Source: Gaiellasilicea sp963811885
Lineage (GTDB): Bacteria; Actinomycetota; Thermoleophilia; Gaiellales; Gaiellaceae
NCBI GenBank assembly: GCA_963811885.1
Contig: CAWETB010000001.1
Location: 8,464 to 72,463 of the forward strand
Length of the DNA stretch: 64,000 nt
Direction of reading: 5' to 3'
Within the stretch, counting starts at the first letter, position 1, and each line of letters begins with the position of its first letter. The notes under the pieces are model-generated. The model searched no databases. It saw only the letters and a program-made list of their open reading frames with translations, and was not told where the DNA came from. This document shows positions 53,777 through 62,638 of this stretch, one piece after another. The translations under genes were made by a program, and so were the position numbers.

Positions 53777-56437
53777 ATGCATACGGTTGCCGTCGAAAAC
53801 ACCCGTAGCGAGCACACGATGCGCCGCCGACCGGCGGTTCCGTTTCCCGCTGCGAAGCTCGTCCCACCCGCGGCTCCGGCCCGCCTCGTGGGCCGCCCCA
53901 GGCTGCACGAGCTGATCGACCGCGGCACGACGGGGCTCGTGACGCTCGTCTCCGCGCATGCCGGGACGGGGAAGACCGTCCTGCTCTCGTCGTGGGCCGA
54001 GGCGGCCGAGCCGCGGATCGCCTGGCTCACGCTCGACCGTGACGACAACTGGAGCCCTCGGTTCTGGCTCGGCGTCGAGCGCGCTCTCGCGAACGCCGGC
54101 GCACTTCGTCGCCGGAGCACCGGCGACGGGCACGTTGCGCAGATCGCAGAGCGCCTCGACGATCGCGCCGAGCCGGTCGTGCTCGTGCTCGACGACTTCC
54201 ACGAGATCGAGAGCCCGATCGTCCAGCGCGAGCTGCAGACGCTGCTCGACCGGTCGCCGACGCTTCGCCTGGTGATCTCGACCCGGGCCGACCCGCGCCT
54301 GCGCCTGCAGCGACTGCGCCTCACGGACGACCTCACGGAGATCCGCGCCGCCGATCTGGCCTTCACGCTCGAGGAGTGCGGCGAGGCCCTGGAGCCGTTC
54401 GCGACCGAACTCGCGACGGGCGACGTCCAGACGCTGCACGAGCGGACCGAGGGGTGGGCCGCCGGCATCCGCCTCGCCGCGCTGTCCCTCGCGTCGGAGC
54501 CCGACCGCGCCGGCTTCCTGCGCCGGTTCGCCGGGGACGACCGCGCTGTGGCCGACTATCTGCTGAACGAGATCCTCGACCGCCAGCCCGATCGGCTGCG
54601 GGAGTTCCTGCTTCGCACCTCGGTGCCCGACACGATCACCGCCGAACTGGCGGACGCGCTGACCGGCCGGCGTGACGGCGGCCGGGTGCTGGCCGAGCTC
54701 GCGGCCGCAAACTTCCTCGTGTCCGGGCACGCCGGCTCCGAGATCCGGTATCGCTACCACGGCTTGCTGCTGGAGTTCCTGCGCGCGCAGCTGCGACGGA
54801 CGCGGCCGCACGACCTCGGGCTGCTGCAGCGGCTCAGCGCCCGTTGGCACTGGCAGGCGCACGAGCCGGTGCCCGCGTTCCGGGACGCGCTGGCCGGTGG
54901 CGACTGGGATCTCGCCGACGAGATCGCCGCCGAGGCCTGGCACGTCATCGCCGTGGAGGACGACGGGGCCGAGCACGACGCACTCGTCCAACTCCCACCT
55001 GAGGCCGTCGCCGGTCGTCCCAGTCTCGCTGTGCTCAGCGCGTCCGCGAGCCTGGCGCGCGGTGACCGGCAGGAGGCGGAGCGGCGGCTCGCGGTCGCGG
55101 GCGACGCCGACAGTCGAGGCGCTGTCGGCGGGGAGTGCGTTCTTCGGCTCCAGGCCAGGGCCGCGCTCGCGCGGCTCGACGGTGACTACGAGCTCCTCGA
55201 GGCGGTCGCATCGGAGCTGGCCGAGGCTCCGGCCGGAGGCGGGTTCGACGCGACGACACGTGCGGCTGCACAGAGTGCCCGCGCTCTGGCGCACCTCGGC
55301 GCCGCGAAGTCAGCGCACGGCGACCTAGGCGAAGCGGACGCGCTGCTCGGGGCGGCGCTCGATCTCTCCCGCCGCACGGGGCTTCGAACTATGGCGGCAA
55401 GCGTGCTCGGCGAACTCGCGCTGCTCGACGTGGGGCGCGGCCGCCTCCGGCGAGCAGTCGAGCTGGCGACCGAGGCGGTCGGAGACGCGGAGCTCGGCAC
55501 CACGGTCGGTACTCCGTCCGTCGGTGCCGAGCTCGCGCTCGGCTGGGTGCACCTGCTCTGGGACGACCTCGGCGCCGCCGAGCGGCACCTCGATCGCGCC
55601 GCCGCTGGGGCGGATGTCGCGGGAGATCGCGGCGGCCGCCTCGCTGCAGCCGCGCTCTGGTCGCTCGTTCGCGGCTCGCGGGGGCCGCGTGATGCAGGTG
55701 CCGCACTGGCGGAGCTGCGCGGTAGGACGATCGACCTTGACGCGTGGCAGCCGCCGCTGGCGCTGGCACCGGTCCTCGAGACGGCCGAAGCGCGCCTGTT
55801 GGCGGCGCGGGGAGACATCGAGGCGGCGCAGGCCGTCCTCGACCGGAAAGCGAGCAGGTCCGGAGAGTCAGCGGCGATCGCGCTGCTGCGGGCAAGGCTC
55901 GCGCTCGCCGAGGGCAGCCCGGAGGTAGCTCTCGAGTTGCTCGAGCGCCGGCCGGAGGAGCAGCTGGCCTCTTTCGGCCTCGGGATCGAGGCGTGCGTGC
56001 TGACCGCCGTCGCACGCCATGCCGTCCACGACGACGAGGGCGCAGGCGAGGCCCTCGAGAACGCCCTCGGCCTCGCCGGCCCGAACAGCTACCGGCGGCC
56101 GTTCCTGGACGGCGGCTCGGCTGTTCAGGTGCTACTCGAGCAGCGGATCAGATTGGGGACGGCTCACCGGTCGTTCGCGGGCGAGCTGCTGGCAGCCTTC
56201 CGCAAGCGCGCGCCGACCGTCGCGGTGACGAGGGTGGAGCTGCTAGAGCCGCTGAGCGGTCGCGAGCAATCGGTGCTCCGCTTCCTCCCGACGATGATGT
56301 CCAACGCCGAGATCGCCGGCGAGCTCTTCGTCACGTCGAACACCGTCAAGACCCACCTGAAAAGCATCTACCGCAAGCTCGCCGTGTCGCGGCGACGGGA
56401 CGCAGTTGAACGGGCGCGGGCACTCGAGCTGCTCTGA
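53777..56437 (+). CDS. MalT-like LuxR regulator with AAA ATPase
   Basis: ATG 53777 (or ATG 53819, giving MRRRPAVPFPAAKLVPPAAP, which matches the family start better). Walker A VSAHAGTGKTVLLSSW, Walker B PVVLVLDDFHEIESP, winged region YHGLLLEFLRAQLRR, then TPR-like repeats and the C-terminal HTH LSGREQSVLRFLPTMMSNAE and SNTVKTHLKSIYRKLAVSRR. These proteins bind ATP and an inducer and activate target promoters. The stop lies 3 bp before the operator candidate at 56441, which precedes the SHOCT-DUF6325-PLDc_N operon, so this regulator is adjacent to a likely target. Confidence 0.9.
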   Translation: MHTVAVENTRSEHTMRRRPAVPFPAAKLVPPAAPARLVGRPRLHELIDRGTTGLVTLVSAHAGTGKTVLLSSWAEAAEPRIAWLTLDRDDNWSPRFWLGVERALANAGALRRRSTGDGHVAQIAERLDDRAEPVVLVLDDFHEIESPIVQRELQTLLDRSPTLRLVISTRADPRLRLQRLRLTDDLTEIRAADLAFTLEECGEALEPFATELATGDVQTLHERTEGWAAGIRLAALSLASEPDRAGFLRRFAGDDRAVADYLLNEILDRQPDRLREFLLRTSVPDTITAELADALTGRRDGGRVLAELAAANFLVSGHAGSEIRYRYHGLLLEFLRAQLRRTRPHDLGLLQRLSARWHWQAHEPVPAFRDALAGGDWDLADEIAAEAWHVIAVEDDGAEHDALVQLPPEAVAGRPSLAVLSASASLARGDRQEAERRLAVAGDADSRGAVGGECVLRLQARAALARLDGDYELLEAVASELAEAPAGGGFDATTRAAAQSARALAHLGAAKSAHGDLGEADALLGAALDLSRRTGLRTMAASVLGELALLDVGRGRLRRAVELATEAVGDAELGTTVGTPSVGAELALGWVHLLWDDLGAAERHLDRAAAGADVAGDRGGRLAAAALWSLVRGSRGPRDAGAALAELRGRTIDLDAWQPPLALAPVLETAEARLLAARGDIEAAQAVLDRKASRSGESAAIALLRARLALAEGSPEVALELLERRPEEQLASFGLGIEACVLTAVARHAVHDDEGAGEALENALGLAGPNSYRRPFLDGGSAVQVLLEQRIRLGTAHRSFAGELLAAFRKRAPTVAVTRVELLEPLSGREQSVLRFLPTMMSNAEIAGELFVTSNTVKTHLKSIYRKLAVSRRRDAVERARALELL

Positions 56438-56440
56438 CGA

Positions 56441-56457
56441 TCACCCCGCAGGGGTGA
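56441..56457. promoter_or_regulatory. 17-bp palindromic operator candidate
   Basis: TCACCC-CGCAG-GGGTGA, perfect dyad with 7-bp arms, followed by CGCGGCGCCAC. It lies between the LuxR stop and the SHOCT gene, 61 bp upstream of its GTG. Confidence 0.6.
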
Positions 56458-56518
56458 CGCGGCGCCACCCGGCCCTGCCCGAGCATCGGCCGGGACACCG
56501 AGAGGAGGAACGACGCAC

Positions 56519-56716
56519 GTGGTGACTCGAGAGCGGAGACCCGTTCGGCGTGCCGGGATGGTCGGCGCGACCACCCATGCGGCAGGCCGGAGCGCGTGGA
56601 ACGGAGCCGGGCTTTCCGGGTCCCGGCTGGGCTGGGTCGAAGAGCTGGAGCTGCTCAGGAAAGCCCTGACCGAGGACGAGTTCGAGTCTGCGAAGCGTCA
56701 TCTGCTTGCGGGTTAG
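56519..56716 (+). CDS. short SHOCT-domain protein, 65 aa
   Basis: GTG 56519, with AGAGGAGG (56501-56508) upstream. The N-terminal basic/glycine part (RERRPVRRAGMVGATTHAAG) is followed by the SHOCT helix pair LGWVEELELLRKALTEDEFE and SAKRHLLAG. First gene of an operon with DUF6325 and PLDc_N genes and preceded by the operator candidate at 56441. A role in envelope stress or membrane protein assembly is presumed from context only. Confidence 0.75.
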   Translation: MVTRERRPVRRAGMVGATTHAAGRSAWNGAGLSGSRLGWVEELELLRKALTEDEFESAKRHLLAG

Positions 56717-56729
56717 AGCGGAGAGCAAC

Positions 56730-57248
56730 GTGACGATCGGACCCGTTCAGCTGCTCGTGGTCGGCTTCGCGGGCGGAGAGCTCAACGACGGGATCCTCGC
56801 CGAGCTCGACCAGCTTCGCGAGAGCGACATGGTCCGCCTGATCGACCTCATGGCCGTGCGCAAGGGCGCCGACGGCAGCGTGGAGAAGCTTCTGCGGAGC
56901 GACCTCTCACCCGAGGAGGCCGAGGCGTTCGGCGCGCTGGTCGGCGCGCTGGTCGGCTTCGGCGCAGCGGGCGAAGACGAAGCCGAATCGGGTGCAATCG
57001 AGGGAACGACGGCCCTGGAGGACGGTCACGTCTTCGACGAGGAGGTCTGGTACGTCGAGGACGCGATCCCGAACGGCACCACCGCCGCCGTCGCGCTGCT
57101 CGAGCACCGCTGGGCGATCCCGCTCCGCGAGAGCATCCGCAACGCGGGCGGCTTCCAGCTCGCGGACGCCTGGATCCACCCCGCCGACCTAGTCGGCATC
57201 GGGCTCCTCGCGGCCGAGGACGCCGAGCTGCAGCTCGAAACGTCGTAA
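56730..57248 (+). CDS. DUF6325 family protein, copy 1
   Basis: GTG 56730: VTIGPVQLLVVGFAGGELND, then LRESDMVRLIDLMAVRKGAD and ALVGALVGFGAAGEDEAESG, ending in YVEDAIPNGTTAAVALLEHR and RNAGGFQLADAWIHPADLVG. The GP-QLLVVGF start and RLIDLM-VRK block define DUF6325, small ferredoxin-fold-like proteins with a central glycine-rich segment. The function is not known. A paralogue is at 58468. The gene is within the operon 56519-57543. Confidence 0.82.
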   Translation: MTIGPVQLLVVGFAGGELNDGILAELDQLRESDMVRLIDLMAVRKGADGSVEKLLRSDLSPEEAEAFGALVGALVGFGAAGEDEAESGAIEGTTALEDGHVFDEEVWYVEDAIPNGTTAAVALLEHRWAIPLRESIRNAGGFQLADAWIHPADLVGIGLLAAEDAELQLETS

Positions 57249-57282
57249 CCTTCCAGCGCTCCGTCATTCGAAGGGAGGCACC

Positions 57283-57543
57283 GTGCTCGTCGGCTCTACG
57301 TTCTGGGACGTCTTCTTCCTGCTGCTGATCTGGATTCCACTGATCACGCTCTGGATCTTCGCGCTGGCGGACATCTTCCGCCGCCGCGACATGCGTGGCG
57401 CCTCGAAAGCGCTCTGGGTCGCCTGCGTCGTCTTCGTGCCGTGGCTCGGCACGTTCATCTACCTGCTCTCCCGGCCGCAGATGGACGTCGCTCTCGACGA
57501 CTACGCTCGCGACATGGAGAAGCAGGTCCGTCCGGTGGCCTAG
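57283..57543 (+). CDS. PLDc_N membrane protein, 86 aa
   Basis: GTG 57283 with AAGGGAGG upstream. Two membrane helices (WDVFFLLLIWIPLITLWIFA and VACVVFVPWLGTFIYLLSRP) around the conserved FRRRDMRGASKALW loop of PLDc_N. The tail DVALDDYARDMEKQVRPVA is a truncated relative of the SHOCT-bearing version at 6073. Last gene of the operon; convergent with the PAS-LuxR gene. Confidence 0.85.
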   Translation: MLVGSTFWDVFFLLLIWIPLITLWIFALADIFRRRDMRGASKALWVACVVFVPWLGTFIYLLSRPQMDVALDDYARDMEKQVRPVA

Positions 57544-57556
57544 AACGGCGCCGGGA

Positions 57557-58147
57557 TCAGACGATCCCGAGCTCGTGCCCCCGGATCACGGCCTCGAGCC
57601 GCGTGTGGACGCCGAGGCGGCCCATCAGGCCGCGTACGTGGTTCCGCACCGTCTCGACCGAGATGCCGAGCGACTTTGCGATGTTCTCGGTGGAGTGGCC
57701 GGCGGCGACATAGCGGAGCACGTCGAGCTGGCGCGGCGTCAGGTGAACCGAGTTCGTCTCCACACGCGGCGGCTCGCCCGTCGGGTCGGCGAGCCCGAAG
57801 ACGCCGACGATCGACCCTTCGTGGACCAGCTGCGTCGAGCTGATGTCGACCTCGACACGACGGCCCGCCACCGTCCGGACCGCGATCGTCTCCTCCGTCG
57901 ACTGCACGGTTCCGAGGAGCTTCGCGGCGAACTCCTGCCGCGCCCTGGTGGCGTATTCGGGCTCGACGATCTGCGTGATTCGCTTGCCGCGCATGTCGCC
58001 GAACTCTCGGACGGCCGCCATGTTGAGCCAGCGGACGACGCCGTTCCGGTCGAGGATGTAGGCGGGCATCGGCAGCCGGGCGATCGAGGGCGACAGGTCG
58101 GGTGCAATCCGTTGCAGCTCCTTCTGCACCCCGGCTTCGGTCAGCAC
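57557..58147 (-). CDS. PAS-LuxR transcription regulator
   Basis: GTG 58147, 196 residues. A PAS domain (ARLPMPAYILDRNGVVRWLN, then REFGDMRGKRITQIVEPEYA and TIAVRTVAGRRVEVDISSTQ) precedes the LuxR HTH (LTPRQLDVLRYVAAGHSTEN and SVETVRNHVRGLMGRLGVHT). Such proteins sense a small ligand or redox state and bind palindromes as dimers. It is divergent from the DUF6325 gene at 58468, and the shared 320-bp region holds two operator candidates (58388, 58415), making it the strongest candidate for the regulator of TCAYCC-N5-GGRTGA. Confidence 0.88.
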   Translation of the reverse strand: MLTEAGVQKELQRIAPDLSPSIARLPMPAYILDRNGVVRWLNMAAVREFGDMRGKRITQIVEPEYATRARQEFAAKLLGTVQSTEETIAVRTVAGRRVEVDISSTQLVHEGSIVGVFGLADPTGEPPRVETNSVHLTPRQLDVLRYVAAGHSTENIAKSLGISVETVRNHVRGLMGRLGVHTRLEAVIRGHELGIV

Positions 58148-58270
58148 GGGCGGCCGCCTCGGCGGAACGTGTGAATTGACGCATGCGCGTCATGACACGT
58201 TCGCGTTTTCACGTCAGGCTGCACACGGAGCTCGGAGATGGGGTCGAAGATTCTCCGAGATGTTCCCCCT

Positions 58271-58323
58271 CCCGGGGTGCCCGGTTTCCTACTTCGACGG
58301 CTAGGGAACCGGGCGTCCCCGGG
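58271..58323. repeat. long imperfect inverted repeat (hairpin)
   Basis: CCCGGGG (58271), two bases, CCCGGTTTCCTA (58280), loop CTTCGACGGC, TAGGGAACCGGG (58302), three bases, CCCCGGG (58317). A 7-bp plus 12-bp stem (one G-T pair) is formed. It has no adjoining T-tract and sits mid-way in the divergent region between PAS-LuxR and DUF6325. It could be a promoter-linked operator, an attenuator for either gene, or a terminator-like element. Confidence 0.5.
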
Positions 58324-58387
58324 AACCCCGCTGCTGTGTCGGTCGCGCTGCACGGCGAAAGCCTCGCTTGCCTTTGGGGCCGGAGAG

Positions 58388-58431
58388 TCATCCGGATCGC
58401 ATGATTTTCCCATTTCATCCGAGTTGGATGA
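58388..58431. promoter_or_regulatory. two tandem 17-bp operator candidates
   Basis: TCATCC-GGATC-GCATGA (58388-58404, one arm base off) and TCATCC-GAGTT-GGATGA (58415-58431, perfect), 27 bp apart. The second ends 36 bp before the DUF6325 ATG. The rest of the 320-bp intergenic region 58148-58467 holds the hairpin at 58271 and nothing else I recognise. Confidence 0.6.
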
Positions 58432-58467
58432 CGACGCGGCCGTGTTGAACGCCGATACGATCTCCCC

Positions 58468-58989
58468 ATGGGCTATGGACCGATCCAGATGCTCGTCGTC
58501 GGGTTCGACGGCAACCGCTTCCGCGGCGAGATCTGGCCCGAGCTGGAGCGCCTGAAGCGAGAAGGAGTCGTCCGGATCATCGACCTGATGCTCGTCCGGA
58601 AGGACGAGGCAGGTGCGGTCACGCACATCCGCGCTAGCGACCTCAACTGGGAGGAAGCCACCGAGTTCGGCGAGGCAATGGGTGCGCTTGCCGGCTTCGC
58701 GCGGGACGGTCTGCCGGGGATCGAGCGCGGCGGGATGAAGGGGATGGCCGAGATGATGGACGGCCACCTCTTCAACGACGACGACGTCTTCAGGCTCGAG
58801 CAGCTGGTACCGGCGGGAATGACGACCGCGGTGGCGCTCATGGAGCACGTCTGGGCCGAGCCGTTCCTCGGAGCGGTCTCGCGGGCGAACGGCTTCGAGC
58901 TGCTGAACGAGTGGGTGACGCCGATCCAGATCATGGAGACCGGCGGCGCCTTCGAGCATCGGCGCGCCTGGAACGACGACCGCGCCTAG
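58468..58989 (+). CDS. DUF6325 family protein, copy 2
   Basis: ATG 58468, 173 residues: MGYGPIQMLVVGFDGNRFRG, then REGVVRIIDLMLVRKDEAGA and MGALAGFARDGLPGIERGGM, then VPAGMTTAVALMEHVWAEPF and LNEWVTPIQIMETGGA. Clear paralogue of the protein at 56730. Two operator candidates lie just upstream. It leads a short run with a SnoaL-like gene (7 bp) and a DUF4239 gene. Confidence 0.85.
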   Translation: MGYGPIQMLVVGFDGNRFRGEIWPELERLKREGVVRIIDLMLVRKDEAGAVTHIRASDLNWEEATEFGEAMGALAGFARDGLPGIERGGMKGMAEMMDGHLFNDDDVFRLEQLVPAGMTTAVALMEHVWAEPFLGAVSRANGFELLNEWVTPIQIMETGGAFEHRRAWNDDRA

Positions 58990-58995
58990 CCGCGC

Positions 58996-59367
58996 ATGGG
59001 CACTGACATCGCGGAGATCGCGACCGCCTTCCTGACCGCTCTGGAGGCAGCGGCCAAGACCGGCGAACGCGATCCGCTCTATCCGTTCCTGGCCCCCGAC
59101 GCCGAGTGGGTCACGCCGCAGCGCGATCTCGTCGGGGTGGACGAGATCCGGCGTGAGCTGACCTGGGTCGGCCCTTCGGACAAGCTCGACCTCGCCTTCG
59201 AGCGCGGCGAGCTGGTGGAGCTCGGAGAGGGCCGTGTCGCCTCGGAGGTGCGCCAGGTCTACACGGTGAAGGCGACCGGCGAGTTCGCGTACACGCGGCT
59301 GCGCCGGGTCGAGCTGACCGTGCGCGACGGCAAGGTGAGCCGCTACGAGATGCGCAGCGTCGGGTGA
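58996..59367 (+). CDS. SnoaL/NTF2-like protein
   Basis: ATG 58996, 123 residues: IATAFLTALEAAAKTGERDP, then LYPFLAPDAEWVTPQRDLVG and VASEVRQVYTVKATGEFAYT, ending VELTVRDGKVSRYEMRSVG. The cone-shaped alpha+beta NTF2-like fold (limonene-epoxide hydrolase/SnoaL type) fits. No catalytic dyad can be assigned. It is 6 bp after DUF6325 copy 2. Confidence 0.82.
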   Translation: MGTDIAEIATAFLTALEAAAKTGERDPLYPFLAPDAEWVTPQRDLVGVDEIRRELTWVGPSDKLDLAFERGELVELGEGRVASEVRQVYTVKATGEFAYTRLRRVELTVRDGKVSRYEMRSVG

Positions 59368-59397
59368 GCGCTCCGGCGGCCGTCCGAGGAGCTCCGC

Positions 59398-60186
59398 ATG
59401 TTCTTCCGGCTCAGTAGCCTCGAGCTCGCCGCACTCGTCATCGGAGGCGCTCTCGCCGCGATCGCGATCGGGTACTTCGTCGGCCGTTCGCTGCGAGGTC
59501 GGACCGCCGACCTCCACGAGCCCGTCGGGGTCGTCCAGACGGCGTTGCTCGGCTTCGTCGGCCTCATCCTCGCCTTCGGCCTGGCGCTGGCAGTCGGGCG
59601 GTACGAAACTCGCCGGGCGTCCGTGGTCGAAGAGGCAAATACGATCGGAACGACCTACCTGCGGGCGCAGACGCTGTCCGAGCCGATGCGGAGCCGTTCG
59701 CTCGAGCTGCTGACCGACTACACCGACGCGAGCATCCGGCTGGCGCAGGCGGTCCCGTCGAGCCCGGCCGCGGGGAGAGCCCTTGCCGACGGCCAGAGGC
59801 TGCAGCGCGAGCTGTGGGCCCTCGCGGGCCGCTCGCTCGCCGCCGCCCCGACCGCGAGTGCGCCGCGGCTGTACGTCGAGACCCTCAACCAGATGATCGA
59901 CCAGCAGACCGTGCGCAAGGCGGTCCTGAACAACCGCGTGCCGCCGGCGGTGCTCTGGTTCGAGCTGGCGGCCGCGATGACCGCGCTCGGGCTGCTGTCG
60001 TTCTACCTGGCGCTGCTCGACCGCAGCGTGTGGACGGTGCTCATCGCCGCCGCACTCGTCAGCTTCCTGCTGCTGATCACGTTCGACCTCGATCGGCCCA
60101 GGCGGGGGCTGATCACCGTTCCCGACACGGCGCTCACCGACCTGCGCGCATCGATGGACCTGCCCCCCGCCGCAGCTGCTCCCTAG
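59398..60186 (+). CDS. DUF4239 membrane protein
   Basis: ATG 59398, 262 residues. Two N-terminal membrane helices (LAALVIGGALAAIAIGYFVG and TALLGFVGLILAFGLALAVG) precede a conserved cytoplasmic part (VVEEANTIGTTYLRAQTLSE) and two C-terminal helices (WFELAAAMTALGLLSFYLAL and VLIAAALVSFLLLITFDLDR). This is the bestrophin-like DUF4239 family, a putative ion channel or transporter. The final DLDRPRRGLITVP is the typical end of the domain. Confidence 0.85.
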   Translation: MFFRLSSLELAALVIGGALAAIAIGYFVGRSLRGRTADLHEPVGVVQTALLGFVGLILAFGLALAVGRYETRRASVVEEANTIGTTYLRAQTLSEPMRSRSLELLTDYTDASIRLAQAVPSSPAAGRALADGQRLQRELWALAGRSLAAAPTASAPRLYVETLNQMIDQQTVRKAVLNNRVPPAVLWFELAAAMTALGLLSFYLALLDRSVWTVLIAAALVSFLLLITFDLDRPRRGLITVPDTALTDLRASMDLPPAAAAP

Positions 60187-60296
60187 TCATCTCGCCGCGG
60201 CGGTGGAGCACGCCACGGCGGCACTCGTGCCGACCCCCGGAAAGAGTGGTGCGCCCGCTCTAGTACCGGCGCAGCGGACCTCCCATACTCCCTGGC

Positions 60297-62630
60297 ATGC
60301 CGCGCTCGAGCTCCGGCCGAACGCGACCCGAGCCGTCGAACGTCGTCGAAGCAGAGGGTCGCGTGCCGTCTCCACCACCCTGGGCGGTGTCGAGGACCCC
60401 GCTCGTGAACAGGCTGCGGGCGACATCGACGTCCGTCGTCATGCTCGTCGCCCCCGCCGGATACGGCAAGACGACGCTCGCGGCGCAGTGGGCCGAGCGC
60501 GAGCGCCGGCCCTGCGCCTGGCTCACCGTCGACGAGTCCGACGACGACGCGGCCGTCCTGCTCGCCCGGGTCGCGAATGCGCTCGAGCGCATCCGCCCCG
60601 ACGATGCGCCGCCCGTCGCGCCCGCTCGCCGGCCGAAGGATTGGTCGACCGAGCTGCAGCGGCTCGCGTCACGATTGAGCACGCTCCGGGACTTCGTGCT
60701 CGTGGTCGACGAGGCGCACCTGCTTCGTTCGCGCAGCGCGACGAAGGTACTCGCGACGCTGGCCGAGCGCGTCCCGGCGGGATCGACGCTGACGCTGGTG
60801 GGACGCCTTGCCCCGTCGCTGCCGATCGCGCGTCTGCGCGCGGACGGGAGGTTGCTCGAACTGCGTGCTGCCGACCTGGCGCTGAGCCGCCGGGAGAGCG
60901 AGGCGCTGCTGCGCTGCCTGGACGCGGGTCTCGGCGACGACGATGCCGCCGATCTGGTCGAGCGGTGTGAGGGCTGGGCGGCGGGTATCTCCCTGAGCGC
61001 GCTCGCGGCCCGCGAACACGCCGGCGGGCTCGACCATGCCTTGCCGGGCGGCGACGACCGGTTCCTGGCGGAGTACTTCCATTCCGAGTTTCTGTCCCCG
61101 CTGACGGACGAGCTGCGGACGTTCCTCCGGCGAACATCGGTGCTCGAGCGCCTGACCGCCCCGGTCTGCGACGCCGTGCTGAAGCAGAAGGACTCGGGCC
61201 GCGTCCTCGCGTCGCTCGAGCGCCGGCACCTGCTCGTCGCGCCGCTCGACCGGCACGGCGAGGCGTACCGCTGCCATCCGCTGCTGCGTGATCTGCTTGC
61301 GCGAGAGCTGGGTGAGACCGAGCCCGCGCTCGTGGCGACACTCCACCGCCGCGCCGCGGACTGGTTCGAAGCCCACGGCGACCCCGAGTCGGCGCTCGCC
61401 CACGCCGAAGGATGCGGCGACGTCGATCGGATGGCGCGGATCGTTGCTGCGATCGCGCTGCCCACGTACTACCGGGGCCGGATCGCCGAGGTGGAGAGCT
61501 GGCTCGAGCGATTCGACGACGAGGCGCAGCTCGAGCGGTACCCGGCCGTGGCCGTGCTCGGAGGCTGGATTCACGCACTCGGCGGACGCCCCGCCGCGGC
61601 CGAACGCTGGCTCGCCGCCGCCGAGCGCGGAGCCGCGCTCGAGACCGCGCCGGACGACGTCTCGGTCGCGCCGGCCATCTCCGTGCTGCGCGCCGCGCTC
61701 TGCCGTGATGGCGTCGAGCAGATGTGCGCGGACACCGAGTCCGCGCTCGCCGGCCTGCCGCCCAACAGCCAGTGGCGCCCCACGGCGCTGCTCCTGCTCG
61801 GGTGCACGTTGGTGCTGCGTGGACAGGATGCGCTTGCCGACGCGATCCTTGCCGCGGCAGAGGAGTCCGCCGAGCGTCTTCAGGCGACCGACACCCTCAT
61901 CGTGGCCATCAGCGAGCGCTCGCTCCTCGCGTCCGCGCGTGGGGAGCACGCGGTCGCCGAGCTACACGGGCTGCGCGCGCGGGCACTGGCCGAGGAGTAC
62001 CGGCTCGACGGTTACACGACGACCGCACTCGAGCTTGCCGCCTCGGCGCGCGCCTCGCTGCGCAGCAGCCACTGGGACGAGGCCCGAACGAGCCTGGCAT
62101 CCGCGCACGCCTTGACCCCGCGTCTGACCGAAGCGCTTCCGTGGCTGGCGGTGCAGACGCGGCTCGAACTCGCGCGCGCGTACGTGACGCTGCGAGACGC
62201 AGAAGCCGCCCGCGCGGTCCTGGCCGAGGTGCTCGAGATCCTGCGTCGCCGGCCGGCGCTCGGCATCCTGCCCGAGCAAGCGTCGGAGCTGGTGCTCGAG
62301 GTCGAGGCGATGTGGGCCGCAGACGAGCGCAACGGCGCAGGCCTTACCCGGGCCGAGCTCCGGTTGCTGCCGCTGCTCGCCACGCATCTCTCCTTCCGCG
62401 AGATCGGAGCACGCCTCTACGTCTCCCGCAACACCGTCAAGACCCAGGCGATCTCCGTCTACCGCAAGCTCGGGGTCTCCAGCCGCAGCGACGCGATCGA
62501 CCATGCGGCCCGCCTCGGCCTGGTTGCGCCCCCTCGGAGCCGGTGCAGAGCTGATGGCGCTGTCGGCGTCTCATCCTCGCCGGGTGAGGCCGTGTTCACC
62601 CTCGCTCCCGGGATGGTGAGCGGAAGGTGA
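60297..62630 (+). CDS. MalT-like LuxR regulator with AAA ATPase
   Basis: ATG 60297. Walker A LVAPAGYGKTTLAAQWAER, Walker B FVLVVDEAHLLRSRS, winged segment HPLLRDLLARELGET, helical repeats and HTH LTRAELRLLPLLATHLSFRE and SRNTVKTQAISVYRKLGVSS. The last 30 codons of the observed frame (after GLVAPP) are atypical; one base lost from the C-run near 62530 would instead give VAPSEPVQS and a stop at 62554, the usual family end. That shorter reading leaves 62555-62638 as an intergenic region containing an operator candidate (62571). Regulator-operator-PLDc_N thus repeats the arrangement at 53777-57543. Confidence 0.9.
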   Translation: MPRSSSGRTRPEPSNVVEAEGRVPSPPPWAVSRTPLVNRLRATSTSVVMLVAPAGYGKTTLAAQWAERERRPCAWLTVDESDDDAAVLLARVANALERIRPDDAPPVAPARRPKDWSTELQRLASRLSTLRDFVLVVDEAHLLRSRSATKVLATLAERVPAGSTLTLVGRLAPSLPIARLRADGRLLELRAADLALSRRESEALLRCLDAGLGDDDAADLVERCEGWAAGISLSALAAREHAGGLDHALPGGDDRFLAEYFHSEFLSPLTDELRTFLRRTSVLERLTAPVCDAVLKQKDSGRVLASLERRHLLVAPLDRHGEAYRCHPLLRDLLARELGETEPALVATLHRRAADWFEAHGDPESALAHAEGCGDVDRMARIVAAIALPTYYRGRIAEVESWLERFDDEAQLERYPAVAVLGGWIHALGGRPAAAERWLAAAERGAALETAPDDVSVAPAISVLRAALCRDGVEQMCADTESALAGLPPNSQWRPTALLLLGCTLVLRGQDALADAILAAAEESAERLQATDTLIVAISERSLLASARGEHAVAELHGLRARALAEEYRLDGYTTTALELAASARASLRSSHWDEARTSLASAHALTPRLTEALPWLAVQTRLELARAYVTLRDAEAARAVLAEVLEILRRRPALGILPEQASELVLEVEAMWAADERNGAGLTRAELRLLPLLATHLSFREIGARLYVSRNTVKTQAISVYRKLGVSSRSDAIDHAARLGLVAPPRSRCRADGAVGVSSSPGEAVFTLAPGMVSGR
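62571..62587. promoter_or_regulatory. 17-bp palindromic operator candidate
   Basis: TCATCC-TCGCC-GGGTGA, followed by GGCCGTGTTCAC, which resembles the continuation of the copy at 49579. It lies about 50 bp before the ATG of the PLDc_N gene at 62639 and just after the probable true stop of the LuxR gene. Confidence 0.55.
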
Positions 62631-62638
62631 TCCGGATC

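Noticed and set aside
62597..62620. TCACCC...GGTGA dyad right after the 62571 operator
   Set aside because: Spacing and arms do not fit the 17-bp consensus; it overlaps the conserved continuation of the 62571 site.
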